Of a stretch of DNA of 64,000 nt, positions 25,056 through 34,180 are shown one piece after another. Made by a program: the position numbers and the translations under genes. This stretch comes from Demequina activiva (lineage in GTDB: Bacteria; Actinomycetota; Actinomycetes; Actinomycetales; Demequinaceae). The notes beneath the pieces are model-generated. The model was not told the origin of the DNA. It made no database searches and saw only the letters and a list, made by a program, of their open reading frames with translations. The DNA is taken from assembly GCF_016862815.1 (NCBI RefSeq), contig NZ_BONR01000001.1:558001-622000 (forward strand), read 5' to 3'. The stretch's first letter is position 1, and the number at the start of each line of letters is the position of its first letter.

Positions 25056-25682
25056 ATGAGGGTGCGCTGGGGTCTGATGGCGGCGGTGGCGGTTCTGACC
25101 GCACCGCTGATGGCCTGCGCGCCCGATGCCCCACCCACGGCCATCTTCCTGGGCGACTCGGACACCGCGGGCGTCGCTCTCCCCGTCGACCAGATCGAGA
25201 GCCGCTGGCCCACCCTCGTGTCCCAGCACTTCGGCTGGCGCGAGGTCAACGCCGGCTGCGATGGCTCGGGCTACACCCAGATGGGCCCCGGCTGCTCGAC
25301 CACCTACCGCGAGCGCGTGGACCGGCTGCTCGAGGAGGACCCCGACGTGATCGTGGTCTCCGGGGGCGTCAGCGACCTGGGGGCGGATCTGGGCCAGATC
25401 GAGGCCGCCGTGCAGGCGACGTTCGTGACCCTGCGCGACACCTTTCCCGACGCCACCATCTACGCCGTAGGCGCGGTGGGCACGGACCGCCGCAGCGTGC
25501 ACTCGGTCGCGGACCTCAACCGCATCGTCGAGACGCAGTCGGCCAAGGTGGATGCGATCTACGTGGACCTGGGCGACCCGCTCGCCGGTCGTCCCGAGCT
25601 GCTCGCCGTCGACGGCAGCCCCAATGCCGAGGGCCACGCGGTGATCGCCGAGCTGACCTCGCACGTCATCGACGGCACGTAG
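25056..25682 (+). CDS. SGNH/GDSL-type hydrolase lipoprotein
   Basis: A 208-residue exported protein. ATG 25056 follows GAGGGAGC and gives a signal peptide with the likely lipobox LMAC. It has an SGNH-like fold: block I FLGDSDTAGVAL with the Ser, a Gly in NAGCDGSGY, a block III position reading SGGVSDLG instead of the usual GxND, and a C-terminal VDGSPNAEGHAVIAEL supplying Asp and His. It is probably a secreted esterase or deacetylase. It is divergent from tmk. Confidence 0.8.
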   Translation: MRVRWGLMAAVAVLTAPLMACAPDAPPTAIFLGDSDTAGVALPVDQIESRWPTLVSQHFGWREVNAGCDGSGYTQMGPGCSTTYRERVDRLLEEDPDVIVVSGGVSDLGADLGQIEAAVQATFVTLRDTFPDATIYAVGAVGTDRRSVHSVADLNRIVETQSAKVDAIYVDLGDPLAGRPELLAVDGSPNAEGHAVIAELTSHVIDGT

Positions 25683-25704
25683 CAGCCCGGCGCGCGCATC
25701 GGCG

Positions 25705-26700
25705 CTACTTCTCGTTGGGGTAGACCAGGCCGATCTGGTCGCGGACCTCGTCCATGAGACGCATGATCTCGAGGGTCTGGTCGAGCGGCAGGATCTCGGA
25801 CTCGGTGCGCCCAGCGGCCACGTTGCGGGCGAGCTCGGCCGCCTCGTACTGGAAGCCGTTGGGGACGCGGCCGTCGTAGGTCCAGGACGTGCCGTCGTTG
25901 CGCTTCACGGTGAACGTGGTGGGCGTGTAGAACATCGAGTCGATCTCGATGCGGCCCTCGGTTCCGGCGATCACCGCCGTGACGCCGGTGACGGCCTCCA
26001 TGGTGGTGTGCAGCGTCGCCTGGGCGCCGTCGTACTGGAACACCATCGACACCTGGCCATCGACGCCGGTGTCGCGCAGCTGGCCCACGGCGGTGATGGA
26101 CTCGGGCACGCCGAGGATGTCGTGCGCGAACGCGATGGGGTACACGCCCAGGTCCAGTAGCGCGCCGCCCGCGAGCTCGGGGCGCACCATGCGCTCCACA
26201 TGCGTGAGGTGCTGGCCGTGGTCCGCCTGCACGGAGATGACCTGGCCGATGTCGCCGCGCTCGATGATCGCGCGGATCTCCGCCTGGTGCGGGAGGAAGC
26301 GCGACCACATGGCCTCCTGCACGTACACACCCTTGGCGCGCGCCGCGGCGATGACCCGCTCGGCCTGCGCGACGTTCTGCGTGAAGGCCTTCTCCACGAG
26401 CACGTGCTTGCCGGCCTCGATCGCCAGCAGCGCGGGCTCATGGTGGTCGTTGTGCGTGGTCGCGACATAGACGGCATCCACGCTCGGGTCGTTGACGACC
26501 TCCTCGTAGGAGCCATACGGCGTGCCGGCGCCCACCTCGGCCACGAACGTCTCCGCCTTGCCGGGCGTGCGCGAACCGACGGCGACGAGCTCCCCGGCGG
26601 TGTGGTGGATGATGGCGTCCGCCATCTTGTGGGCGATGCCGCCGGCGCCGAGGATTCCCCAGCGGATGGCGGGCGCGGACTTCGGCTCTGGAGTCGTCAT
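25705..26700 (-). CDS. Gfo/Idh/MocA family oxidoreductase
   Basis: A 331-residue NAD(P)-dependent dehydrogenase. The Rossmann motif GILGAGGIAHKMADAI is near the N terminus, TTHNDHHEPALLAIEAGKHV precedes the catalytic-type VEKAFTQN (EKA in place of the common EKP), and the C-terminal domain is typical. Relatives act on sugars, inositols or trans-dihydrodiols. A paralogue lies directly upstream at 26820, but a strong hairpin separates them. Confidence 0.88.
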   Translation of the reverse strand: MTTPEPKSAPAIRWGILGAGGIAHKMADAIIHHTAGELVAVGSRTPGKAETFVAEVGAGTPYGSYEEVVNDPSVDAVYVATTHNDHHEPALLAIEAGKHVLVEKAFTQNVAQAERVIAAARAKGVYVQEAMWSRFLPHQAEIRAIIERGDIGQVISVQADHGQHLTHVERMVRPELAGGALLDLGVYPIAFAHDILGVPESITAVGQLRDTGVDGQVSMVFQYDGAQATLHTTMEAVTGVTAVIAGTEGRIEIDSMFYTPTTFTVKRNDGTSWTYDGRVPNGFQYEAAELARNVAAGRTESEILPLDQTLEIMRLMDEVRDQIGLVYPNEK

Positions 26701-26755
26701 GCTTTCAGCCTAGTAGGAGGCGGATCGGTGCCTGTCACCTGCGCCTGCAGACAGT

Positions 26756-26799
26756 GCAGCGCCCCGGTCGCCGAAGGGGAACGGCTGCCGGGGCGCTGC
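26756..26799 (-). terminator. Strong hairpin between the two oxidoreductase genes
   Basis: Perfect 12-bp arms (GCAGCGCCCCGG and CCGGGGCGCTGC) flank a 20-nt loop. The hairpin starts 20 nt after the stop of the gene at 26820 and ends 55 nt before the start of the next one. It lacks a clear T-run, so it is a terminator or attenuator. Confidence 0.6.
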
Positions 26800-26819
26800 T
26801 GGGTCAGGAAGATGGGGGC

Positions 26820-27881
26820 TCAGGCGGCCTCTTCGCCGGGGTAGGTCACGCCCAGCTGTCGGCGGGCCTCGTCGAGGACGTCCATCACCTCGAGCGTCGC
26901 GGCGTGCGGCATGATCGCGGACTCGGTGGCGCCGGCGCGCACGCACCGCGCGACCTCGGCGACCTGGTACTGCCAGCCCAGCGGGACATCGGCCGTGAAG
27001 TCCAGCTGACGCCGTCCCGCGCGGGTGAGGGTGAACGTGGTGGGCGCGTAGTACTCGCGGCCAAAGTCGATGCGTCCCTCGGTGCCGGAGATGCTCGCCA
27101 GGCGCGCCGTGTCCACCTCGAAGGTCGACAGCGCGGTGCCCTGCGCGCGACGCGTGGGGTAGTCCATGATCACGGTCTCGCGCAGGTCCACCCCGGTGGG
27201 GGCGAGGGCGCCGATCGCCCGCACCGCCTCCGGCGCTCCCAGGAAGTCGTGAACCATGTTGACCGGGTAGACGCCCAGGTCCAGCAGCGCGCCGCCGGCG
27301 AGGTCCGGGTTGAAGTTGCGGTGCTGCGGGTCGTACTCGGGGCTTCCGCCGAAGTCGGCGCTGACGTGCACCACCCGGCCGATGGCGCCGTCCGCGACCA
27401 GCCGCCGCGCCTCGGCCATGTGGGGAAGGAACCGCGTCCACATGGCCTCCATGACGAACACCCCGGCAGCGCGGGCGGCGTCGATGACCTCGCGCGCCTC
27501 GCTGGCGTTGCGCGTGAAGGCCTTCTCCACCAGCACCGGCTTGCCGGCGGCGATCGCGAGCAGGGCATGGTCGCGGTGCAGCGCGTGCGGAGTGGCGATG
27601 TAGATCGCATCCACCTCGGGGTCCTCGACCAGACGCTGGTACGCGCCGTCGCCGGACCGCACCGTGTCGACGCCGTACTTCTTGGCGTACAGGTTGCCGC
27701 GGTGGGAGTCGCGGCTCGCGACGGACTGGAGGATCGAGCGGGTGTGTCCCAGCGTGGAGCGCGCGAACACGTCCGCGATCCAGCCGGCGCCCAGCACGCC
27801 CCAGCGCAGGCCCGGCGCGGTGTCGGGAGCGGCGAGTCGATGAGAGGTGGCTGCAGCAGGTGCCTGTGCGGTGACGGTCAC
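26820..27881 (-). CDS. Gfo/Idh/MocA family oxidoreductase, second copy
   Basis: A 353-residue paralogue of the gene at 25705, with GVLGAGWIADVFARSTL, ATPHALHRDHALLAIAAGKP and VEKAFTRN at the corresponding places. The GTG at 27881 overlaps the stop of the sensor gene upstream (GTGA), so it is coupled to sigma/sensor cassette A and may be its regulatory target. An ATG eight codons earlier would overlap that gene more. The substrate is unknown. Confidence 0.87.
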   Translation of the reverse strand: MTVTAQAPAAATSHRLAAPDTAPGLRWGVLGAGWIADVFARSTLGHTRSILQSVASRDSHRGNLYAKKYGVDTVRSGDGAYQRLVEDPEVDAIYIATPHALHRDHALLAIAAGKPVLVEKAFTRNASEAREVIDAARAAGVFVMEAMWTRFLPHMAEARRLVADGAIGRVVHVSADFGGSPEYDPQHRNFNPDLAGGALLDLGVYPVNMVHDFLGAPEAVRAIGALAPTGVDLRETVIMDYPTRRAQGTALSTFEVDTARLASISGTEGRIDFGREYYAPTTFTLTRAGRRQLDFTADVPLGWQYQVAEVARCVRAGATESAIMPHAATLEVMDVLDEARRQLGVTYPGEEAA

Positions 27882-28789
27882 TGGGCGAACTCCGTTCCGG
27901 TCCATGAGGTGTGAGTGGCCAGCAGCGTGGAGCTGCCGGAGTGATCGATCGCGAACACGTCGACGATGAGGTAGCGCTGGAGGTACTGGCCGTGCTTGTC
28001 GGTCAGGTGCGCTGCGTCTGCGCAGTGGCTGTAGCTGTGCTCGGCCAGGGCCCGCATCTGGATGACCGCCGTCTCCTGCGCGGTGCCCTCACCGGCAGTC
28101 CAGGTCGCGGGGCCGGCGTCGAGCTGCGACAGGACGCCCACGGCCAGGCCCTCCCAGGTCGCGACCGTGGCCGCGCGGAACGCGATGTTGCTCGCCAGAG
28201 CAGGCTCCGCCTCGAGCTCGAAGGCCAGCGGCTGGAAGCCGTTGGAGCGGTCAGGAGCGAGCTGCTGACCCTGGACGAGCGTCTGACGCGAGTAGGCGTC
28301 GTCGATGTACTGCGGGCGGCCATGGCCCAGGAGCTGCTGCGCCTCGCCGCTGGCGTAGACCCAGCCGGGCTCGAGCGCCGCGGTGTCGACCGCGCACAGC
28401 GTCTCCGAGGTAGGCGCGACGTAGGGAGGTGCGTCAGGGCCCGGCGCGGGCAGGTCGACGATACGCCCGCTGTCGGTGAGCACGGACATGGTGCCGTCCG
28501 CGTACACCGTGAGAGCGCCGTCGCTGCGCACCAGCTCCGGGCCGGCGGGCTCGATGGGGCCGGAGGGCAGGGGCGCATCGGTCAGCAGGCGCGGGGCGAC
28601 CACGGCGCCCGCACCCACCACGACCAGCGCGACCGCTGCGAGCGCGCCCAGGCGCTGACGCCGCCTGCGCACGCCACGCCGTACGCGGCTCTCGAGCGCA
28701 TCGATGGTGACGGTGGCGGTGAGGGTGTCAGCGGCGCTGTCGCCGGCGGCGCGAGCGGCGTCGCCGAGCCCGTCGAGCATGCGACTCAT
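27878..28789 (-). CDS. Membrane-anchored sensor/anti-sigma-like protein of cassette A
   Basis: A 303-residue protein with a cytoplasmic N terminus (about 1-34), an arginine cluster (RVRRGVRRRRQR), one membrane helix (about 47-66) and an external domain with two Cys (SETLCAVDT, SHCADAAHL). It has no zinc anti-sigma motif. The ATG overlaps the sigma-factor stop (TGATG). The same arrangement recurs seven more times in the window, suggesting that the N terminus binds the partner sigma factor and the outer part senses a signal; this is inference. Confidence 0.8.
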   Translation of the reverse strand: MSRMLDGLGDAARAAGDSAADTLTATVTIDALESRVRRGVRRRRQRLGALAAVALVVVGAGAVVAPRLLTDAPLPSGPIEPAGPELVRSDGALTVYADGTMSVLTDSGRIVDLPAPGPDAPPYVAPTSETLCAVDTAALEPGWVYASGEAQQLLGHGRPQYIDDAYSRQTLVQGQQLAPDRSNGFQPLAFELEAEPALASNIAFRAATVATWEGLAVGVLSQLDAGPATWTAGEGTAQETAVIQMRALAEHSYSHCADAAHLTDKHGQYLQRYLIVDVFAIDHSGSSTLLATHTSWTGTEFAQ

Positions 28790-29328
28790 CACGCACCCCC
28801 GCTCGCGGTGATCACGCGCAGGCCCTCGTCGCCGTCGTCGTCGTGCTCCCCCAGCAGGGGGCGCAGAGCGGCCGATGCGTCGTACAGGTAGCGCTTGACG
28901 GTGCCGGGCCGCACCTTCATCTGGTTCGCGATCTCGGGCACGGTGAGGTCGTCCCAGTAGCGCAGTGCGACGGCCACGCGCTGCTGGGCCGTGAGCTGCT
29001 GGAGCGCCTCCTGCACTGCGACGCGGGTGGAGATGGCGTGGACGATGTCGGGCAGCGCTGGCCCGGCCGCCTGCGCGGGCGCCTCTCGCCGGAAGCGTGC
29101 GTCCTTGCGCGCCCGGTCGATGGTGAGCGTCTTCATCGCGAGGCGGACGTACTGCTCCGCGCTCGCGGGATCCAGGAGGCGGGGGCGGCGCACGAAGGTC
29201 TTCACGATCGCCTCCTGCACCAGCTCCTCGGCGTCCGACTGCGAGCCAGTCAGGACGAACCCATAGGCGGCGAGGCGGCTGCCGGCGTGGCGCATCACGC
29301 GCTCGAGCACCGCATGCAGCTCGCTCAT
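28789..29328 (-). CDS. SigE-family (ECF-type) RNA polymerase sigma factor, cassette A
   Basis: A 179-residue sigma factor. Region 2 includes AGSRLAAYGFVLTGSQSDAE, ELVQEAIVKTFVR and MKTLTIDRARKDARFRRE. Region 4 includes LTAQQRVAVALRYWDDLTVP and EIANQMKVRPGTVKRYL, so both core-binding and DNA-recognition parts look intact. ATG 29328 follows AAGGGGGTGGC. Upstream on this strand lies the CAACGTTTCG promoter (29351-29375), so self-activation is likely. The sensor gene overlaps its 3' end. Confidence 0.9.
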   Translation of the reverse strand: MSELHAVLERVMRHAGSRLAAYGFVLTGSQSDAEELVQEAIVKTFVRRPRLLDPASAEQYVRLAMKTLTIDRARKDARFRREAPAQAAGPALPDIVHAISTRVAVQEALQQLTAQQRVAVALRYWDDLTVPEIANQMKVRPGTVKRYLYDASAALRPLLGEHDDDGDEGLRVITASGGA

Positions 29329-29350
29329 GCCACCCCCTTGTCGACCTGAG

Positions 29351-29375
29351 AACGCCGTGCTCACACGAAACGTTG
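29351..29375 (-). promoter_or_regulatory. Putative ECF promoter with CAACGTTTCG
   Basis: On the minus strand CAACGTTTCG (29375-29366) is followed, 16 bases after CAACG, by CGTT (29354-29351). ECF promoters typically have an AAC-containing -35 box and a CGTY -10 box at this spacing. The same decamer with CGTY 16-17 bases on precedes the sigma gene at 48643 and the small gene at 61207. Confidence 0.6.
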
Positions 29376-29397
29376 TGATGAGGTTCCAGGGTAGTTG

Positions 29398-30084
29398 GTG
29401 ACGGTGGCCCAACCGCAGGGCCGCGGCGTGCGAACCTCGACCATGGCCTCCCCCCGTCTGACCCGCGTGCTCGGCGTCGTGGCGCTCACCGGCGCCGCAG
29501 TCTGGGTGATCACCATCGCGGCCTTCCACGCGATCCGCCCCGACCTCGATCCCGGCAACGCGTACATCAGCAACTATGCGCGCGGCGACTGGGCGTGGGT
29601 GATGCGGCTCGCGTTCGCGGTCAACGGCGCCGGCTGGATCGCGGCGGGGCTGGGCCTGCGGCGCGCACTGCCCGCGACGCGCGCACGCTCGTGGCTCACG
29701 GCGCTGACCGTGACCGGCGGTGCGGCGATCATCGTCGCCGGCGCCTTCCGTGCGGACCCGCTGGGCAGCGCCACGCACTCGCTCGAGGCGACCATCCATG
29801 GGCGCGCGGCGGCCGTCGCGTTCGTCACGCTCACGCTGGCCGGCTTCGCCGGGTGGCGCGCTGCGCGCACGGCCGATGCGTGGCGCGGCTGGGCGGTGCC
29901 GTCGCTCGCGTACGGGGTGGTCGCGGCGACGCTGCTCATCACCTATGTCGCGTGGCCAGTGGTGGCCGATGACGGCTTCGGGTGGTGGCAGCGAGCGCTC
30001 GCGTGGGCCACGATTCCGGGTGCGCTGGCGGCCGTGGGCACCGGCCTCGTCTCAGGCAGGGGATCCGGGCCAGGAGTACGGTGA
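29398..30084 (+). CDS. DUF998 multi-pass membrane protein, copy 1
   Basis: About 228 residues with six hydrophobic segments (for example LGVVALTGAAVWVITIAAF and WLTALTVTGGAAIIVAGAF) and the DUF998 signature ISNYARGDWAWVMRLAF. The function is unknown. The start is uncertain: GTG 29398 has AGGG at good spacing, while ATG 29443 lacks a ribosome site. It is divergent from sigma cassette A and followed by a paralogue 36 nt downstream. Confidence 0.75.
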   Translation: MTVAQPQGRGVRTSTMASPRLTRVLGVVALTGAAVWVITIAAFHAIRPDLDPGNAYISNYARGDWAWVMRLAFAVNGAGWIAAGLGLRRALPATRARSWLTALTVTGGAAIIVAGAFRADPLGSATHSLEATIHGRAAAVAFVTLTLAGFAGWRAARTADAWRGWAVPSLAYGVVAATLLITYVAWPVVADDGFGWWQRALAWATIPGALAAVGTGLVSGRGSGPGVR

Positions 30085-30120
30085 GAAGCAGGGATGAGGG
30101 CACCTCTCGAGGGGGCAGTC

Positions 30121-30798
30121 ATGACCGAGACCAGCGCGACACCGCAGCCGCGACTCACCGGGCGCACACCGCTGTCCGCTGGCGCTCTGGGCTTCGCCGC
30201 GATGATGGCGGCGGGCTTCTGGGTGCTGGTCTCCCTGGCCTTCCACTGGATCCGTTCGGACCTGGACCCGTGCTGCTCCTCCGTCAGCAACTACGCGCGC
30301 GGCGACTACGAGTGGCTCATGCAGGCCGCGTTCGTGGTGTTCGGCTTCGGGTGGATGGCGGCGGGGATCGCGGTGGCGCGGGCGCTGCATGGCGTGCGCG
30401 GTGCGGCGCTGATGCGCGGTGCGCTCCTGGTCGCCGGGCTGGGACTGCTGCTGTCCGGCATGTTCCGCACGGATGACCTGGGTGGCACCGATGGCCCCTC
30501 CGCAGAGCACGTGGTCCACACCGTGGGAAGCCTCCTGGCCTTCGGTGGGCTCATCGTCTACGGGCTCGTGGCCGCCAGCGCGATGCGCCGCTCGCCTGAC
30601 TGGAAGTCGCTCGCCGTCCCCCACCTGATGCTGGGCTTGGCGACGCTCGCTCTCGTGCTGACCTTCTCGATCTGGGTAGAGACCATCGGCGACGGCTTCG
30701 GCTGGTGGCAGCGGGCGCTCACCATGGTGCTGATGCCTGCATGGCTGGCGCTGCTCGGGTGGCGCCTGGAGCGCACCGCCAGGACCTACTCCGCCTGA
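30121..30798 (+). CDS. DUF998 multi-pass membrane protein, copy 2
   Basis: A 225-residue paralogue of the preceding gene with the matching VSNYARGDYEWLMQAAFVVF and DGFGWWQRALTMVLMP (compare DGFGWWQRALAWATIP in copy 1). It has six or seven hydrophobic helices. ATG 30121 has GAGGGGGCAG upstream. The tandem pair sits between sigma cassettes A and B. Its 3' end overlaps the convergent sensor gene of cassette B by 13 bp. Confidence 0.82.
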   Translation: MTETSATPQPRLTGRTPLSAGALGFAAMMAAGFWVLVSLAFHWIRSDLDPCCSSVSNYARGDYEWLMQAAFVVFGFGWMAAGIAVARALHGVRGAALMRGALLVAGLGLLLSGMFRTDDLGGTDGPSAEHVVHTVGSLLAFGGLIVYGLVAASAMRRSPDWKSLAVPHLMLGLATLALVLTFSIWVETIGDGFGWWQRALTMVLMPAWLALLGWRLERTARTYSA

Positions 30799-32192
30799 CC
30801 CAGGTAGATCCAGGTCTGCATCTCCTCCGGCAGCACGGTGGCATCGCCCCAGTTCGCCTCGACCTCCGGCGCGACGCCGTCGACCACCAGGAAGACCGCT
30901 CCGAACACCTCGGGGATGGGCAGCGCATACACGCACTCCGGGTCGCGCAGGGGGTCCTCTCCTCCGAGCGCCAGCGCCCAGGCCTGCGCGCTGCTCAGCG
31001 ACGTCCAGTCCAGGTGCGGGTCCTCGATCCCGGCGCTGACGATGTCCGCGACCAGCCACGCGTCCCGCTCCACGAACCACGGCTCGTCCCCGGCAGGCAC
31101 CGTCAGCACCGGCTCGGCGCCCCACAGCTCACCGGACAGGTCCCCCATCGCTCCCGGCACCTCGACCGGCGGGCCCTCCATGTCGACGGTGGGCGTCCCA
31201 CCCTCACGGAGCTCGGCGAGCGGCGCGCAGCCGGCGATGGGCCTGGGCACGATGAACGACTGATGCATCGCGCCGTCCGGCGCCTCGAGCTCCGCGGGCG
31301 CTGGCTGGTCGAACACCGCAGTGGGCTCCTGATCGGTGTTCGCGGGCTCGTTCGGATCGATGACGATGGTCGCCAGCAGTGTGGAACCAGCCGCGTCTCC
31401 GCCCCAGAACTGCGCGACCAGCACCGACGTGAACGGGTCCCCCGGTCCCCGATCCCAGAGCTCGACCAGGTCCTCGCGGGTCTCGACGTCGCCGCACTGG
31501 CCCTCGGCCGGGATGCCGGAGCCGCCGCCGTAGTGCGCGATGCCTTCCTCTTGTCCCGACCCGCTCAGGGACTCTTGCAGCCCGACCACTGTCGAGCCGT
31601 CCAGGAGCAGTGTCGACACGGTGTGGGTGCGGAGCGCGCCGCTCGCCACCACCTCCCACTGCGGGGAGGCGGGGTCCCACCCGTCGGTGGGTCCGTCGGG
31701 CATGTCGGAGAAGAGAGGCTGCGGCGTCGCCGGAGGCGTCCCCTCCATGATGTCGCCCAAGGTCTTCAGCTCGGCGGCCAGCGACAGCCCCCGGCCGAAC
31801 GCCTCGTCGCTGTGCACGGAGACGCCGGGCTCGAGCGACAGCTCGTCACCGCACATCACCGCATCCTCGCCACGCAGCAGCAGGGCGGGCTCCTCGACGG
31901 GGACCGCATCGGGATCGTCACCGACCTCGTAGCGGAACGGCCCTGCATGCACGGGATCGGCGCCTGCCGGCTCCTGATCACCGGCGCCCAGCGGCAGCAC
32001 CAGCCATGCGCCCGCGACGACCGCTCCCACGGCAGCCACACTCGCGACGGCCTGCATGGCAGCCCTCCTCCGCCGGCCCTCGCTCACGCTCCGAACGCTC
32101 GACGCCACCACCGCATCGGCCGTCAGGTCCTTGCCCACGGCCTCGCCGTGAGGCTGTGCCGCGCGGTGCAGCGCATCGTGGAAGTCGCTCAT
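30786..32192 (-). CDS. Membrane-anchored sensor/anti-sigma-like protein of cassette B
   Basis: A 468-residue protein with a cytoplasmic N terminus (MSDFHDALHRAA...), the arginine cluster EGRRRR (about 38-43), one membrane helix (about 46-68) and a 400-residue acidic external domain with several Cys. The ATG overlaps the sigma stop (ATGA), fixing the start. The architecture equals the other sensors of the array, although the outer sequence is quite divergent. The external domain matches no family I recognise. Confidence 0.8.
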   Translation of the reverse strand: MSDFHDALHRAAQPHGEAVGKDLTADAVVASSVRSVSEGRRRRAAMQAVASVAAVGAVVAGAWLVLPLGAGDQEPAGADPVHAGPFRYEVGDDPDAVPVEEPALLLRGEDAVMCGDELSLEPGVSVHSDEAFGRGLSLAAELKTLGDIMEGTPPATPQPLFSDMPDGPTDGWDPASPQWEVVASGALRTHTVSTLLLDGSTVVGLQESLSGSGQEEGIAHYGGGSGIPAEGQCGDVETREDLVELWDRGPGDPFTSVLVAQFWGGDAAGSTLLATIVIDPNEPANTDQEPTAVFDQPAPAELEAPDGAMHQSFIVPRPIAGCAPLAELREGGTPTVDMEGPPVEVPGAMGDLSGELWGAEPVLTVPAGDEPWFVERDAWLVADIVSAGIEDPHLDWTSLSSAQAWALALGGEDPLRDPECVYALPIPEVFGAVFLVVDGVAPEVEANWGDATVLPEEMQTWIYLGQAE

Positions 32193-32725
32193 CGCTGTCT
32201 CCTCTCGACCACGGGCAGGCGCTCGGGCTCGGTGACGCTGACGCCCAGCAGCGGCGCGAGCCGTTCCCGGCCCTCCTGCAGGTACTTCTTGACGGTGCCG
32301 TCGCTCAGCCGCATCACGTGGGCGATGTCCGCGACCGTGAGGTCGTCGTAGAAGCGCAGCGCGACGGCGGTGCGCACGCGAGGTGGCAGGGCCGCGAGCG
32401 CGCGGCTGATCTCGTCGTGATCCTCGACGTCCCCCGCGTGCTCGGCGTGGGTGCGTGGGGCGACTCTGGGCACCAGGCGCGCCCATATGCGGTCGCGCCG
32501 GATCGCGTCCACGTGAAGCGTGCGCATCGTCGCGCGAATGTAGCCCTCGGCCGAGCGCGCATCGTGCAGCCGGCGACGCTTGACGAAGGTCTTCACCACG
32601 GCAGCCTGCACCAGCTCCTCGGCCCCGTGCCGCGAGCCTGTGAGGACGTACCCGTACGCGGCCAGGCGCGACCCGGCCTCGCGGTAGACCTCCGCGATCA
32701 CCTGCTCGACGTCCGGCACACTCAT
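32189..32725 (-). CDS. SigE-family (ECF-type) sigma factor, cassette B
   Basis: A sigma factor of about 178 residues with intact region 2 (AGSRLAAYGYVLTGSRHGAE, ELVQAAVVKTFVKRRRL) and region 4 (LPPRVRTAVALRFYDDLTVA, DIAHVMRLSDGTVKKYL). GTG 32719 has GGGAGGG at better spacing than ATG 32725, so the start may be two codons downstream. No CAACGTTTCG decamer lies upstream; the nearest sequence is CAACCGTCTC without a matching -10. Confidence 0.88.
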   Translation of the reverse strand: MSVPDVEQVIAEVYREAGSRLAAYGYVLTGSRHGAEELVQAAVVKTFVKRRRLHDARSAEGYIRATMRTLHVDAIRRDRIWARLVPRVAPRTHAEHAGDVEDHDEISRALAALPPRVRTAVALRFYDDLTVADIAHVMRLSDGTVKKYLQEGRERLAPLLGVSVTEPERLPVVERRQR

Positions 32726-32815
32726 CCCTCCCACACTGTAGAGACGGTTGGGGGCGCCTCGAGGGTGGGGTGCGGGTTCAGACGGCCGATGCGCAAGCCG
32801 GCTGGAGCGGTGCGG

Positions 32816-34180
32816 TCACCCCTCGTCGAGCTCGGGGATCGACGGCACTCCGGAGACGATCGTGACGGGCGTCAGGACGGCGGTTCCTGGCTGGCCGGGT
32901 TCCACATCCGAGTGCACCAACCGTGCCTGGTAGTCACCAGGCTCGATGATGCCCGCACCACCGCAGTCCCACACCTGGTTCAGCTCGACGAACCAGCCCG
33001 GAGCATCGTGCGGGAGGTCGTCGCGCTCCGACCACGAGACGTCGAACACCCAGGCGTCGCCCGCATCCGAGCTCAGCACCAGGCGAGCCGGGCCCTTGCC
33101 GTACTGATCGACCAGCGCCGCCGCATCCGTGCCGAGTGGAATCGGGTAGCCACCGATCAGCGCGTCGTCACCGTAGCCGTAGAGGCGACCGGTCTCGATC
33201 CAGCGCGGCAGGGGCACGGGCACGGGGTTCGATGCCTCGCCGGAGTAGTCGGGCTCGGGCACCTCGGCGGCCGCGAGACTCCCCGTGCAGCTGAGGTCGC
33301 CGGTCAGCTGGGTCACGGCCGTGGCCGCGAGGTAGCCGCTCGAGCCGAGCTCCGGCGGGTTGGCAGGGTCGATCGGCTCCGGCTCACCCACTGTCACGTC
33401 CAAACCCGTGTACTCCACGGGACCGGCGCTGAAGACGAACCTCGCCGCTGGATCGCCATTCGGAAGGTCCGTAGCGACGGCGAGCGCCGCGATGTACTCC
33501 CCGTCCCCGGCCGCCGCGGCGCCCGTGGCACAGTCCCCCGGCAGCGGCATGTGGATGCGGTCCCAGGAGAAGGGCGAGCGGGCGTCAACCGGCTCGCCCA
33601 CTGCGACCACGTCGTCCTGGTCTAGCAGCAAGGGCACCAGCGTCACGGTGAGATCCTCGTCAGCGCCCCACGTCAGGGTCGTATCGAAGTACAGCACCTC
33701 GTAGCCGGCCCACACTGAGTCAGGACGCTCGACGATGGTGCCGTCATCGGCCCTCTTCCCGAGTTGCGCAGTCGCCTGGAGTCCCACGGCACGCTCGTCA
33801 TGAGCCGTGACCCCGCTGACAAGACCCGTGGCGTCTCCACATCGCAGAGCCGTGACATCGAGCGCAGCGTCGTCACTGATCGCCGTCTCCTCGTCGATGA
33901 CCAGACCGGCCCCATCCGCGCTGCGAGGGTCCGGGGGCGTTGAAGCCGAGGGCGTCGCCACCGGATGCGCATCCATCGGCACCCCGGGCAGCACCGACCA
34001 CACGCCCACCGCCACCAGCGCGACGGCGGCCACCACCCCAGCGCCACCAGCAGCGCGGCGGCGACGTCCCCGGCGCACGCGCGCCCCCAACGCATCCCGC
34101 ACGTCGACGGACCCGAGCGATCGCGCGGACTCCGCCGCCGCATCGGCTCCATGCCGTCCCAGCTCGTCGTGAAGATTCAT
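32816..34180 (-). CDS. Membrane-anchored sensor/anti-sigma-like protein of cassette C
   Basis: A 454-residue protein with a cytoplasmic N terminus (MNLHDELGRHGAD...), an arginine cluster (ARVRRGRRRR, about 33-42), one membrane helix (about 45-64) and a long external domain with paired Cys (LRCGDATG, GDCATGAA, DLSCTGSL, WDCGGAG). The ATG overlaps the sigma stop (ATGA). It ends with a short acidic tail. The ligand is unknown. Cassette B lies 91 nt downstream in the same direction. Confidence 0.8.
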   Translation of the reverse strand: MNLHDELGRHGADAAAESARSLGSVDVRDALGARVRRGRRRRAAGGAGVVAAVALVAVGVWSVLPGVPMDAHPVATPSASTPPDPRSADGAGLVIDEETAISDDAALDVTALRCGDATGLVSGVTAHDERAVGLQATAQLGKRADDGTIVERPDSVWAGYEVLYFDTTLTWGADEDLTVTLVPLLLDQDDVVAVGEPVDARSPFSWDRIHMPLPGDCATGAAAAGDGEYIAALAVATDLPNGDPAARFVFSAGPVEYTGLDVTVGEPEPIDPANPPELGSSGYLAATAVTQLTGDLSCTGSLAAAEVPEPDYSGEASNPVPVPLPRWIETGRLYGYGDDALIGGYPIPLGTDAAALVDQYGKGPARLVLSSDAGDAWVFDVSWSERDDLPHDAPGWFVELNQVWDCGGAGIIEPGDYQARLVHSDVEPGQPGTAVLTPVTIVSGVPSIPELDEG

